A stretch of DNA of 64,000 bases, taken from assembly GCA_019748055.1 (NCBI GenBank), contig JAIEQC010000027.1, positions 1 to 64,000 on the forward strand, in the 5' to 3' direction. The notes beneath the pieces were generated by a model. That model was not told the DNA's origin. It searched no databases and saw nothing but the letters and a program-made list of their open reading frames with translations. Shown one piece after another: positions 39,789 through 49,486 of the stretch; within the stretch, counting starts at the first letter, position 1, and the number at the start of each line of letters is the position of its first letter. A program made the position numbers and the translations under genes. Origin of the DNA: Caulobacteraceae bacterium (GTDB taxonomy: Bacteria > Pseudomonadota > Alphaproteobacteria > Caulobacterales > Caulobacteraceae).

Positions 39789-40876
39789 GGAAGCGCCGAA
39801 ACAGGGAGATACGCGACGAAGCGGGTGCCGTCGAAGCTTCCCGTGAGGCTCAGACCGCCGCCGGCGGCGGCCAGCCTGGACTGGGCGCCCGCTATGCCGC
39901 CGCTGGGTCGCAGCGCTCTTCCGTCCCCATCGTCCATCACGGTCAGCTGGACGATGGAGCTCGTACGGTGCACCGATATCTGACACGTTTCTGCGCCTGA
40001 GTGGCGTATCACGTTCGTGACCGCCTCGCGCAGCGTCATGGCCAAGACGGCCCCGGCTCCCTGATCCACATCCTTCAGGTCGACTTCGGTCACACATGCA
40101 ATGCCTGCCGCGGAGAGAGCGGATCGAGCGGATTCAATCTCTCGCGTCAGCGTCATGTCGGTCATTCCTGCGACGGCGGTCCGGACTTCGGCGAGAGCTT
40201 CCCGCGCCGCGGCCGCGACCTCACGCATCTCGCGCCTGGCGGCCAAGCTGTCGCGTACCGACAGTTTGGCGGCAAGTTCGGCTTTGAGGGCCATAAGGGT
40301 CAGCGTCCCACCCAAAAGATCGTGCAGGTCGCGGCCTATGCGTTCGCGCTCCGCCATCGCCGCAATCAACCTTACCTCCTCCTGAGCGTTGACGAGCGCC
40401 CGGTTTTTGTCTTCCAGCATCGCCCGGGAGAGCGTGGCGAAGCCAACCATGACGCTCAGAAACACCCCCAGCGCCCAATAGTAAAAATGCTGCTCGGCGC
40501 CGAGACCGACCGCGCTCGTGGCAATGCCGAAAACAACGAGAACGCCTGCGGCTCGTCTTGCCGGCCGCAGCCTGCCCGCCATCGTCGCCGCGAAGGCGGT
40601 GATCACCGTCCAGTTGCCGCCTGAAAGAATAAGCACAAACGAAAGGATCAGAGTGGCGCAGGCATAAGCCACCAGCGCCGTCTCCGACGCTGTGCGGGCT
40701 CGATGATACAGCGGCAAAAAGACCGCCAGTCCGAACGTCGCGATGACGACCTGCGTCGCCGTCGGGCGAAGCCAGAACCAGGGGACGAAGTACAGCGAAA
40801 GGTACAGCAGTGAGAGCCACCAGCCGACCTCGCCCCCGCCAGTTCTCACTTCGGGCGTCCGAGGCTGCGTCAACAT
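39785..40876 (-). CDS. DesK-type sensor histidine kinase
   Basis: TM region LYLSLYFVPWFWLRPTATQVVIATFGLAVFLPLY; HisKA_3 AERERIGRDLHDLLGGTLTLMALKAELAAKL; ATPase REAVTNVIRHSGAETCQ. Confidence 0.9.
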   Translation of the reverse strand: MLTQPRTPEVRTGGGEVGWWLSLLYLSLYFVPWFWLRPTATQVVIATFGLAVFLPLYHRARTASETALVAYACATLILSFVLILSGGNWTVITAFAATMAGRLRPARRAAGVLVVFGIATSAVGLGAEQHFYYWALGVFLSVMVGFATLSRAMLEDKNRALVNAQEEVRLIAAMAERERIGRDLHDLLGGTLTLMALKAELAAKLSVRDSLAARREMREVAAAAREALAEVRTAVAGMTDMTLTREIESARSALSAAGIACVTEVDLKDVDQGAGAVLAMTLREAVTNVIRHSGAETCQISVHRTSSIVQLTVMDDGDGRALRPSGGIAGAQSRLAAAGGGLSLTGSFDGTRFVAYLPVSALP

Positions 40877-40907
40877 GTCGAGCGAGCCCAGTCGCGGCGC
40901 GCGACGC

Positions 40908-41660
40908 TCAAGACGACTGCCGCCGCTGACCGGCCCATGCCAGCGCAAAGGAAGCGGCCGTCATCGGTGCAAGAAAGGCAAGGTGCACCCACAGAGTTCC
41001 GAGTTCGCGGACTCCCGCAGCCATCAGCGCGATCTCACCCAGATGAAAGGACGGGAGCACCCAGGCAACGCTTTGCATGGGATGCGGCAGTTGATCGAGG
41101 GGAATCCAGAGTCCCCCCATGACGGACATTGCAAGGAAAATCGCATTGACCATTGCGACCGCCCCTTTCGCACCCATGCGATAGCCTATGCTGAGGCCGA
41201 TCAACGCGAATGGGATGACCCCGCAGAGATGAACCGCCGCGACGCCGATCCAGCGCGCCGGATCCAGGACGACCCCCGCGAAATCCGCGATCAAGTAAAT
41301 CATCGCCAGCGCTGCCGCACTGAACGTCGTCGTCGCCATCAGCTTGGCGAAAATCTGCGCCCCTGCGGGCATAGGCGACAGCCGCTTGAGCTCAAGCTGA
41401 CCGCTTTGTCGCTCATTGGCCACCGCGGCCCCGAAGCCGAACAGCGCCGGCCCCATCACCGCGTAAACCCCAAAGGTGGCAAGCAGTTGGGTGGCGGTCG
41501 CGGTCACCTGCCCGCTCAGACCGAGGGAAAACAGCGCATAAAATGCAGGAGCCACGATGATCGTCGGTATCGCGAACTGCGGCATTCTCGACGCCCTGCG
41601 AACCTCAGCGGCGGCTTCTCGCGCGTAGATTCCCAGTCGTGAGGCAACGAGGCTGGACAT
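40908..41660 (-). CDS. ABC-2 type transporter permease
   Basis: 250 aa; IPTIIVAPAFYALFSLGLSG...YAVMGPALFGFGAAVANERQSGQLELKRLSPMPAGAQIFAKL. Confidence 0.88.
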   Translation of the reverse strand: MSSLVASRLGIYAREAAAEVRRASRMPQFAIPTIIVAPAFYALFSLGLSGQVTATATQLLATFGVYAVMGPALFGFGAAVANERQSGQLELKRLSPMPAGAQIFAKLMATTTFSAAALAMIYLIADFAGVVLDPARWIGVAAVHLCGVIPFALIGLSIGYRMGAKGAVAMVNAIFLAMSVMGGLWIPLDQLPHPMQSVAWVLPSFHLGEIALMAAGVRELGTLWVHLAFLAPMTAASFALAWAGQRRQSS

Positions 41661-42571
41661 CAGACGTCCCTTCCCTGACCAGCGGCGACGACGTCGGCGA
41701 GCGCCTCCTCCAACGACGCGGACGCGACTTCCAATTCCGAGACGGCAGGGTGCTCGACGAATAACGCCTCAAGCGTCGACCTAGGATCTGTCGTCAGCAG
41801 GGTTGCATGCGCGCCGTCTTTTGACGCTCGGATCACTGCCGCCAATCCTGCCAGCTGATCCGCGGGGGCGGCGGTGCGAAACTTGACGGTCGAACCCGCC
41901 GCACGCGCCTTGATCAAGGACGGAGAGCCGTCCACGAGAATGCGCCCGCCGGCGATGACGACGACCCTGTCGGCCAGCGCTTCGGCCTCGTCCATATGGT
42001 GGGTGGCGAGCACGACGGCGCCCCCGTCCGCAGCCTTGGCGCGAACCGTTCGCCAGATTTCACGGCGGGATTCCGGGTCGACTCCCGCAGTCGGCTCGTC
42101 AAGTACGAAAAGGTCGGGCCGCCCGCCTATCGCAAGAGCGAACTGAACCCGGCGCCGCTCGCCGCCGGACAGCTTGTCGCAACGGCGCTTCGCCAGCGCG
42201 CTGAGCCCCGTCTGTTCGAGTATGTCGGCTGTCTTCAATCGGCGCCTGAAGTATCCAGCTTGCAGATCCACGGCCTCGCGGACCGTCAGGCCTTCCGGCA
42301 GCCCGGCGTCCTGCAGCATCACTCCCAGTCTCGCTCGGGCCTCAGGCTTCCGGGGATGAAGCCCGAACAGCGTCACCCCGCCGGATGCAGGCTGCAATCG
42401 ACCCGAGATGAGCCCAGCCAGGGTGGACTTACCTGCGCCGTTCGGCCCCAGAATCACGACGATCTCGCCTGCTCGTATCGCGAGATCGACGTCCGTAAGC
42501 ACCGATCTGCCGGCAAACCGCTTTGACGCGGCGCTCAAGCGGGCGACGATGTCTGGTGATGCCGACTGCAC
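41660..42571 (-). CDS. ABC transporter ATP-binding protein
   Basis: 303 aa, GTG start; Walker A LGPNGAGKSTLAGLISG, signature LSGGERRRVQFALAIGG, Walker B LFVLDEPTAGVDPESRREIW. Confidence 0.95.
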   Translation of the reverse strand: MQSASPDIVARLSAASKRFAGRSVLTDVDLAIRAGEIVVILGPNGAGKSTLAGLISGRLQPASGGVTLFGLHPRKPEARARLGVMLQDAGLPEGLTVREAVDLQAGYFRRRLKTADILEQTGLSALAKRRCDKLSGGERRRVQFALAIGGRPDLFVLDEPTAGVDPESRREIWRTVRAKAADGGAVVLATHHMDEAEALADRVVVIAGGRILVDGSPSLIKARAAGSTVKFRTAAPADQLAGLAAVIRASKDGAHATLLTTDPRSTLEALFVEHPAVSELEVASASLEEALADVVAAGQGRDV

Positions 42572-42625
42572 TCGCCGTCCTCCGAGTCTACCAGAGGCAA
42601 CCTCCCCGCTCGCGCGGCTGCCGTG

Positions 42626-42664
42626 CAGTGCGACGCGTCAGAGCGAAACGGTGACAGATGTCAA
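42626..42664 (-). promoter_or_regulatory. 39-bp promoter/operator, copy upstream of the ABC/two-component operon
   Basis: TTGACATCTGTCA palindrome on minus strand; matches 39148..39186. Confidence 0.6.
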
Positions 42665-43251
42665 CCAGGTCGACCGCCGGCCGAACCAATCGGCCGGGCC
42701 ACGCCCGTCGCGGGTGCCGAAAAGCCGGTGCGGAATCGCCGACATGCCCAAACCGTCCGCCCCTGGATTGGACGTCACATGGCGAGCGACCTGACGAATG
42801 CAGGCAGCGTGCGGAGTTGACGTCTCCGATCATGAAGAGAGGCGCAAGACGTTCGCCGGCGCCAACGGACGCGTCGCCATCCAGATCTCGTCAGTCGGAG
42901 CCACCATCCGCGTCACCTGAGCGCGGCTGCGGTGATGATGCCGAGAATATCGGGCCCGCCACACGCCGTCACCGAGTCAGCGACATCCGTCGAACCGAAT
43001 GTTTCGCATCCACCAATCCAACTGTTTTCGCAAGAATGGAGTACAAAAACAATCACTGAAACCCCCCAGTTCTTTTGTCGTATTTTTGACTGCCTGCATT
43101 CGGCTTGGCGATGCCGTAAATATTAGATGAAATATGAACAATTATGATACATAAGTCATAAAAGTCAGAGAACAACAATCACTAATATTGTCGTAATGAA
43201 ATCGGTCGACAGAACTCTATCCCGACCACAACCACCGCAAATTCATTCAGA

Positions 43252-44205
43252 TCAGGCGAACGTCAACTCGACGGTGAGCCCCCGTGGCCCGTTTTCGAAG
43301 GCCAACCCGAGCTCAAGTTTCCTTGCGATATCGGCGACGATCGACAGCCCCAGTCCGGATCCGCCGCAGCTCTTGCTGCGAGCCGGATCGAGGACTTCGA
43401 AAGGCCGCATCAGGCGCCCAATCTCATCGATGGGGATCCCGGGCCCATGGTCTTGGACTCTCAGAACGGTTTCGCCACGCCGTGACTCGACCGAAACAAC
43501 AGCCAGCAGGCCATAGCGGAGAGCATTGTCCAGAAGATTGTCCAAGGCGCGGCGCAACAGGGCCGCGTCCGTTTCAATCATCACGTGCGCGACGGCGCCG
43601 ACTTCGATCTGCTGCCCTCGTTCCTGGCGGTCCACCTGCACAGACCGCACGAACTCGCCGAGCTCGATCGGTGAACGCTCGACCTCCACGGTCTCCAGTC
43701 GAGCCAAGGCAAGACTGTCGTCCATCAGGATCCCCATGCGGTCCAGATCGGGTTGCATGCGATCGCGCAGTTTCGGCGAAGCTGAGGACAACCGCAGCTG
43801 AAGCGCAGTGACGGGGGTCCGAAGGTCGTGGGCCAAGGCGGCCATCAACCGCATACGTTCCGTCGCCTGGGCGGCAATGCGGGCATGCATGGCGTTGATC
43901 GCGGCCGCGGCCTTCTGAACCTCCAAGGGACCGGCGACCAAAAAGGGCGCGCTGCCCCCGAGCTGGGCGGCTTCCGCCGAGCGCGCCAGCGCTTCAACCG
44001 GCCGCGACACGCGTCTCGCGACGGTCCACACCAGCAAGACCCAGGCGAGGCCGAAGGCGATGATGATGCGACGTCTCCATTCTTCGTGAACCGGGTCATC
44101 TTTCGACCCGGAGGCCCACCGCATCGAGGCCTTCTCGTCGACAGCTGCGGTTCGCAGAGATGGACGTCGCTCAGCGTCGTTCATGGCGTCCACCGCCGTG
44201 CCCAT
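43252..44205 (-). CDS. Sensor histidine kinase, possibly N-terminally truncated (orphan)
   Basis: TM2-HAMP-HisKA-HATPase: RRIIIAFGLAWVLLVWTVARRVSRPVEALARSAE, MAALAHDLRTPVTALQLRL, LLDNALRYG, DHGPGIPIDEIGRLMRPFE, GSGLGLSIV. Confidence 0.8.
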   Translation of the reverse strand: MGTAVDAMNDAERRPSLRTAAVDEKASMRWASGSKDDPVHEEWRRRIIIAFGLAWVLLVWTVARRVSRPVEALARSAEAAQLGGSAPFLVAGPLEVQKAAAAINAMHARIAAQATERMRLMAALAHDLRTPVTALQLRLSSASPKLRDRMQPDLDRMGILMDDSLALARLETVEVERSPIELGEFVRSVQVDRQERGQQIEVGAVAHVMIETDAALLRRALDNLLDNALRYGLLAVVSVESRRGETVLRVQDHGPGIPIDEIGRLMRPFEVLDPARSKSCGGSGLGLSIVADIARKLELGLAFENGPRGLTVELTFA

Positions 44206-44474
44206 GACGTCCTTCTCAGCAGATCTGCCGGTCGTGCCGTGGGCAGACCCGAACCCCGCAATGCGCTTGTGACGAACGGACCACCGCCGGGCGTCTCGGA
44301 TGAAGCGTCGATCAAGGGCGGCAGACCGAGCTCGGCGGGTCGATGACGTCGGGGCCGAAGGTCAGGGCTGCGACGGCCGCCTGCGACCTCCTGACCAGGA
44401 ACCCGGACCGCACCGGCCTGCGTTGTGTGCGCAATCGGACACGATCTGGAGGTGGGCCTTCCGCCCTCTGCGCC

Positions 44475-44675
44475 ATGCCGCCTTATGCCGTGAAGGTGTT
44501 CTCCGACGATCCGCGCCACCCGATCGAGACGCTCTACGTGCGACGAGCCTGCCGCGTCATGGCCCTGCTTCCGGTCGTCCTCGCCAGGCATGCGTCCTGC
44601 CACAGGGTCAGGGTCTACGCCGGCGAAACCCTTCTGTTCTCGGTGGACGGGCGTGGAGAGAACGTCTTCGACTGA
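44475..44675 (+). CDS. Small conserved hypothetical protein
   Basis: MPPYAVKVFSDDPRHPIETLYVRRACRVMALLPVVLARHASCHRVRVYAGETLLFSVDGRGENVFD; compact domain-like composition. Confidence 0.5.
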   Translation: MPPYAVKVFSDDPRHPIETLYVRRACRVMALLPVVLARHASCHRVRVYAGETLLFSVDGRGENVFD

Positions 44676-44910
44676 AGGCGCGGATCAGCGTCAGGAGGGG
44701 AAGAAGGAACGCCCACGCTTGCTCGAACGACGCTTTCAGGGCGATACTTGCGGCGCGTCGCGCTGCGACGCCGAGGCGTGAGAACCTCGCTTGAGACGAC
44801 TTCATCGATCCGCGGCAGCGGCGTGGCGAGCGCGTATGTCCAGGTACCTTCGGGGGCTAAAGGCGCCCGCGCATGCCTCAAGCATGTTCTCAACACCCGG
44901 TGCTTCGGCC

Positions 44911-44938
44911 GGGCTCGCCTCGAGATGGAGGCGAGCCC
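44911..44938 (+). promoter_or_regulatory. Perfect 11-bp stem-loop overlapping the Shine-Dalgarno of the sigma-factor gene
   Basis: GGGCTCGCCTC-gagatg-GAGGCGAGCCC immediately 5' of GTG 44939; SD-like GGAGG lies at the loop/right-arm boundary. Confidence 0.6.
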
Positions 44939-45448
44939 GTGTCGAACTCTGCAGACCCCCTGCCCTCACCCGAGCCGGTCGAGCCGGGCCCGGGGGCGGC
45001 CATCCTGTTCCGAGGCCATGCCGGCTGGCTGCGGTCCCTGCTGCAGAGACGGTTCGGGACCGAGGCGGCCGAGGAGCTGGTGCAGGACACCTGGGTGCGG
45101 GTTCTGGCCTCGGGACGCGTCTCGGAGATCCGCAGCCCCCGGGCCTTCCTCTGGCGGGTGGCGTCGCGCCTGGCGCTGGATCGGACGCGACGGAGCGCAC
45201 GCAGGCCGCGTCAGACGACGTGGCGCGAAGACGCCGGCCCCGGCGTGGCGGGCGAACAGGCCGAGCGCCTGCTGCTCAAACAGGTGATCCTCGACCTGCC
45301 CGAACCCCTTCGGGAAGTGTTTCTGCTCAGCCGCGTCGGCGGGCTGACCTATGAATCCATCGCGCGTCACTTGAATATATCCGTGAAGACGGTCGAATGG
45401 CGCATGTCCCGGGCTCTGGCCCGATGCGCCGAGCGGCTGGACGACTGA
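44939..45448 (+). CDS. ECF (FecI-like) RNA polymerase sigma factor
   Basis: GTG start VSNSADPLPSPEPV...; GHAGWLRSLLQRRFGTEAAEELVQDTWVRVL...ILDLPEPLREVFLLSRVGGLTYESIARHLNISVKTVEWRMSRALARC. Confidence 0.9.
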   Translation: MSNSADPLPSPEPVEPGPGAAILFRGHAGWLRSLLQRRFGTEAAEELVQDTWVRVLASGRVSEIRSPRAFLWRVASRLALDRTRRSARRPRQTTWREDAGPGVAGEQAERLLLKQVILDLPEPLREVFLLSRVGGLTYESIARHLNISVKTVEWRMSRALARCAERLDD

Positions 45449-45459
45449 GGCGGAGGCGG

Positions 45460-46428
45460 ATGACACGATCGATCCCCGACGCGCGGATCCGCGAGGAGGC
45501 CGCCGACTGGTTCGCGCGGCTGAACGCCCGCACGGTCAGCGTCGGCGACCTGGAGGCTTTCCGCGCCTGGCGCGCGACGCCGGCCCATCGCGACGCCTAT
45601 GCCGCCGTCGAGGCTGCGTGGGCGCGCAGCGGCGAGCTGCGCGACGACCCCGAGATCCAGGCGGCCCTGGCCGAGGCGGTGGTGCGTCCGCACCGGCGGC
45701 CGCGCTTTCTCCTGCGGGGCGTCGCCGTGGCCGCCGGCGTGGCGGCGCTGGCGTTCGCGGGGGCCGGCGGATGGTGGCTGCAGACGCGCCCGGTCACCTA
45801 CAGCACGGAGACCGGAGAGCGGCGGCTCGTGCGGCTGGAGGACGGGTCGGAGGTGCATCTGGACACCGCCACCCGCCTGACGGCGCGCCTGCGAGACGGC
45901 CAGCGCGACCTCGTCCTGGTCTCCGGCCAGGCTCTCTTCAGCGTCGCCCATGATCCCTCGCGCCCCTTCACCGTGCGTGCCGGTGACGTGAACGTGGTCG
46001 CGCTGGGCACCCGCTTCGACGTCCGCCGCGACGGCGAGGCGGTGCGCGTCACCCTGCTGGACGGCGGGATCTCGGTGAAGGCGGAAGGATCCCGGGCCGG
46101 CGACTGGCGGCTCGCGCCGGGACAGCAGATCGTCGCCGGGGGTCCGACCACGCCTCGGCCGGTGCAGGCGGACGTGCGCGCGGCCGTGGCCTGGACCGAG
46201 GGACGGCTGGAGTTCGACGGCGTGGCGCTGTCGGAGGCCGTCGCCGAGGTCAATCGCTATGAGACCCGCCCGCTGCGGCTGTCGGCGGGCGTCGACGCCG
46301 ACCTGCCGATCAGTGGGGTGTTCGACGCCGGCCACGGGCCGGCTTTCGCCGAGGCCGCGGCCCAGCTCCACGGGCTGAGGGTGCGGATCGCGCCCGAGGA
46401 GATCCGGCTCGAGCCGGGGTCGGGATAA
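45460..46428 (+). CDS. FecR-family anti-sigma/transmembrane regulator
   Basis: EEAADWFARLNARTVSVGDLEAFRAWRATPAHRDAYAAVEAAW; TYSTETGERRLVRLEDGSEVHLDTATRL; VNVVALGTRFDVRRDGEAVRVTLLDG. Confidence 0.92.
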   Translation: MTRSIPDARIREEAADWFARLNARTVSVGDLEAFRAWRATPAHRDAYAAVEAAWARSGELRDDPEIQAALAEAVVRPHRRPRFLLRGVAVAAGVAALAFAGAGGWWLQTRPVTYSTETGERRLVRLEDGSEVHLDTATRLTARLRDGQRDLVLVSGQALFSVAHDPSRPFTVRAGDVNVVALGTRFDVRRDGEAVRVTLLDGGISVKAEGSRAGDWRLAPGQQIVAGGPTTPRPVQADVRAAVAWTEGRLEFDGVALSEAVAEVNRYETRPLRLSAGVDADLPISGVFDAGHGPAFAEAAAQLHGLRVRIAPEEIRLEPGSG

Positions 46429-46516
46429 TTTTTCTCGTCGGCCCGTCAGGGTGCGCCGGACCGGCCGGCGTCTTACTCCCTGCCGCCCCTTTGCGGCCAA
46501 CGACGGGGAGACGCCC

Positions 46517-49486
46517 ATGAGGCTCAGACAGATTTTGACCACCACCGCCCTCGGCCTCATGCCGCTGGGCGCCCTTGCCGTACCGGCCACGCCGGCGGCG
46601 GCTCAGACACAGGCCGAGGCCGTCGTCGACTTCGCCCTGCCCGCCGGGCCTCTGGATCGGAGCCTGCGACTGGCGGCGTCGCAGTCGCGCCAGAGGCTGC
46701 TGTTCGATCCCTCGGCGGTGGCGGGACGCACGGCCCCGGAGGTGCGCGGGCGCATGACGGTCGACGCGGCCCTGGCGCGCCTGCTGGCCGGGACGGGACT
46801 TGAGGCGCGGCGCACCGCCTCGGACGTCCTCGTGGTTCGGCCGATGCAGACTGCGGAGGCGCTCGACGTCACCGAAGTCGAGGAGATCGTCGTCACCGGC
46901 ACCCTCATCCGCGGGGCCGGCGACGGACCTTCGCCCGTGACCACGGTGACGCGGGCGGACGTCGACAGGCTCGGCTACGGCGGCGTCGCCCAGGCCCTTC
47001 AGACCCTGCCGCAGAACTTCGGGGGCACGGGCAATGAAGGCGCCCTGCAGAACGGCGCCGACACCAGCGCGTCGAACGGCAGTTTCGCCTCGGGCGTCAA
47101 TCTGCGCGGCCTAGGCAGCGACGCCACCCTCGTCCTGGTCAACGGGCGGCGCATGGCCGGATCGGGAGCCCGGGCGGATTTCGCCGACATCTCGACCATC
47201 CCGACGGCGGCAATCGAACGGATCGACGTCCTGCTGGACGGGGCCTCGGCCCTTTACGGCTCCGACGCGGTCGGGGGCGTGGTCAACATCCTCCTGCGCC
47301 GCGACTTCGACGGCGGCGAGACCCGGCTGAGGGCCGGTTCGACGACCGACGGCCCGAGCGGAGAGTGGAACTTCGCCCAGAGCCTGGGCCGACGCTGGAG
47401 CACGGGCGGAGCCTTCCTCAGCTATGAATACCAGGACCGCGAGGCCCTGCCGGCCTCGGCCTGCGCCCGCGCCGGCGACGCCGATCTGCGGCGGTTCGGC
47501 GGCAGCGATCGCCGCTCGATCTACGCCAACCCCGGCAACATCGTCACCTTCGACGCGGCCCGCGGCGGCTATGTGCCCCTGTTCGCCATCCCCGAGGGTC
47601 AGGACGGGACGGCGCTGCGCCCGTCCGACTTCCGCGCCGACCGCGTCAATCTCGAGAACACCCGCGCCGGGATGAACGTGCTCGGCCGCCAGACCCGGCA
47701 CAGCGTCTTCGCCGCCGGCCATCAGTCGTTCGGCGAGCGGCTGACCCTGAGCGGCGACCTGCGCCTGGGCCGGCGGGACTGGGAGACGGTGGGCACGCCG
47801 GCCCCGGCCCTGATCACGGTGGACACGCGCAACCCCTTCTTCGTCTCTCCGACCGGGGCGACCTCGCATCAGATCGCCTACAATTTCGGGGAGGACATCG
47901 GCCGGGCCCGGATCTTCGGCGAGACGGAGAACGCCGGGGTCAGCCTGGGCGCCGAACTGAAACTGTTCGGGGACTGGCGCGCCGACGGCTATCTGGCCTG
48001 GGCGCGCGAGAAGACGGAAGGCGGCTTCTCCAACCAGGTCAACACCACCTTCCTGAACGAGGCGCTGGGCCGGACGGCCGACAATCCGGCGACCGCCTAC
48101 AGCGCGGCCCGGGACGGCTTCTTCAATCCTTTCGGCGACGGGTCGAACACGCCCCGGACGGTGCTGGACTTCATCTCCCAGGGCGGGTCGCTGTCGCTGA
48201 ACGAGTCGGAGGTGACGACCGCCAATCTGCAGGTCGACGGGACGCTGATGACCCTGCCGGGCGGCCCGCTCCGCCTCGCCGCGGGGGTGTCGGCGCGACG
48301 CGAGATCCAGCGCGACGGCGGCTTCTCCTTCACCTCCGGCCTGACGCCCTCGCCCTACGCCTCGCGGGAGTTCACCCGCGACGTGGCGGCGGCGTTCCTG
48401 GAGGCCCGCGTCCCCCTGTTCGGTCCGGACAATCGTCGGCCGGGCTTCGAGCGGCTGGAGCTGTCGCTGGCCGGTCGGGTGGAGGACTATGACGACGTCG
48501 GGTCTTCGGCCAACCCCAAGCTCGGCGTCCTCTGGGACCCCACGGAGGACTGGCGGGTCCGGGCCAGCTGGGGGACGTCGTTCCGGGCGCCGGCCCTGGT
48601 GGAGCTGAACGACCGGCCCGCCAACAGCCCCAGCCTTCTGCCGCGCGGTTCGGGCCAGACCCTGACCCTGCTCCGCTACGGCGGCAATCCGGACCTCGAG
48701 CCGGAAGAGGCGGAATCCTGGACGGCCGGGGTGGAGTTCCGGCCCCGAGACGTGCCCGGTCTGAGGCTGTCGGCGACCTGGTTCTCGACGCGGTTCGACC
48801 GCCGGATCGGCCGGCCGGTGCTCGACAACATCCTGGGGGCGCTGAGCGATCCGGCGCTCGCCGCCTTCGTGCGCTTCATCACCCCGGCGACCAGCGCCGA
48901 GGACCGGGCCCTGATCCAGTCCATCCTCGACGACCCGGCGACTCAGCTGGCGGGGACCTTCCCGGCCGACGCCTATGGGGCCATCGCCGACGCCCGCTAC
49001 GTCAACACCAACCGGCTGGAGGTCGAAGGGGTGGACCTGTCGGGGTCTTGGTCCTTCGAGCGCGGCGAAGACCGGTTCACGATGAGCGGATCGGCGTCCT
49101 GGCTGCTGCGCTATGAGAGCCAGTCGACGCCGACGGCCCCGACGGTGGATCGGCTGGACACGCCCAACAATCCGCTCGATCTGCGCCTGCGCGCGGGGTT
49201 CGACTGGTTCCGAGGACCGTTCGGGGCGGGCCTGACGCTGAACCATGCGGACGGCTACGCCGATCTTCAGGGCCGTTCGATCGACGCCTGGACGACGGCG
49301 GATCTGCAGCTGCGCTGGACGCCCGAAGGCGGCCGGCTGGAGGGAGTCTCCGCGGCGCTCACGGTGCGCAATCTGTTCGACGCCGACCCGCCCTTCTACG
49401 ACGCGCCCCAGGGCATCGCCTACGACGCGGCCAACGCCGACGTCCTCGGCCGCTTCGTCTCGCTGCACGTCACGCGCCGATGGTAG
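46517..49486 (+). CDS. TonB-dependent outer-membrane receptor with N-terminal STN signalling domain
   Basis: STN: VDFALPAGPLDRSLRLAASQSRQRLLFDPSAVAGRTAPEVRGRMTVDAALARLLAGTGLEAR; plug: EEIVVTGTLIRGAGDGPSPVTTVTRADVDRLG; C-terminus GRFVSLHVTRRW. Confidence 0.95.
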   Translation: MRLRQILTTTALGLMPLGALAVPATPAAAQTQAEAVVDFALPAGPLDRSLRLAASQSRQRLLFDPSAVAGRTAPEVRGRMTVDAALARLLAGTGLEARRTASDVLVVRPMQTAEALDVTEVEEIVVTGTLIRGAGDGPSPVTTVTRADVDRLGYGGVAQALQTLPQNFGGTGNEGALQNGADTSASNGSFASGVNLRGLGSDATLVLVNGRRMAGSGARADFADISTIPTAAIERIDVLLDGASALYGSDAVGGVVNILLRRDFDGGETRLRAGSTTDGPSGEWNFAQSLGRRWSTGGAFLSYEYQDREALPASACARAGDADLRRFGGSDRRSIYANPGNIVTFDAARGGYVPLFAIPEGQDGTALRPSDFRADRVNLENTRAGMNVLGRQTRHSVFAAGHQSFGERLTLSGDLRLGRRDWETVGTPAPALITVDTRNPFFVSPTGATSHQIAYNFGEDIGRARIFGETENAGVSLGAELKLFGDWRADGYLAWAREKTEGGFSNQVNTTFLNEALGRTADNPATAYSAARDGFFNPFGDGSNTPRTVLDFISQGGSLSLNESEVTTANLQVDGTLMTLPGGPLRLAAGVSARREIQRDGGFSFTSGLTPSPYASREFTRDVAAAFLEARVPLFGPDNRRPGFERLELSLAGRVEDYDDVGSSANPKLGVLWDPTEDWRVRASWGTSFRAPALVELNDRPANSPSLLPRGSGQTLTLLRYGGNPDLEPEEAESWTAGVEFRPRDVPGLRLSATWFSTRFDRRIGRPVLDNILGALSDPALAAFVRFITPATSAEDRALIQSILDDPATQLAGTFPADAYGAIADARYVNTNRLEVEGVDLSGSWSFERGEDRFTMSGSASWLLRYESQSTPTAPTVDRLDTPNNPLDLRLRAGFDWFRGPFGAGLTLNHADGYADLQGRSIDAWTTADLQLRWTPEGGRLEGVSAALTVRNLFDADPPFYDAPQGIAYDAANADVLGRFVSLHVTRRW

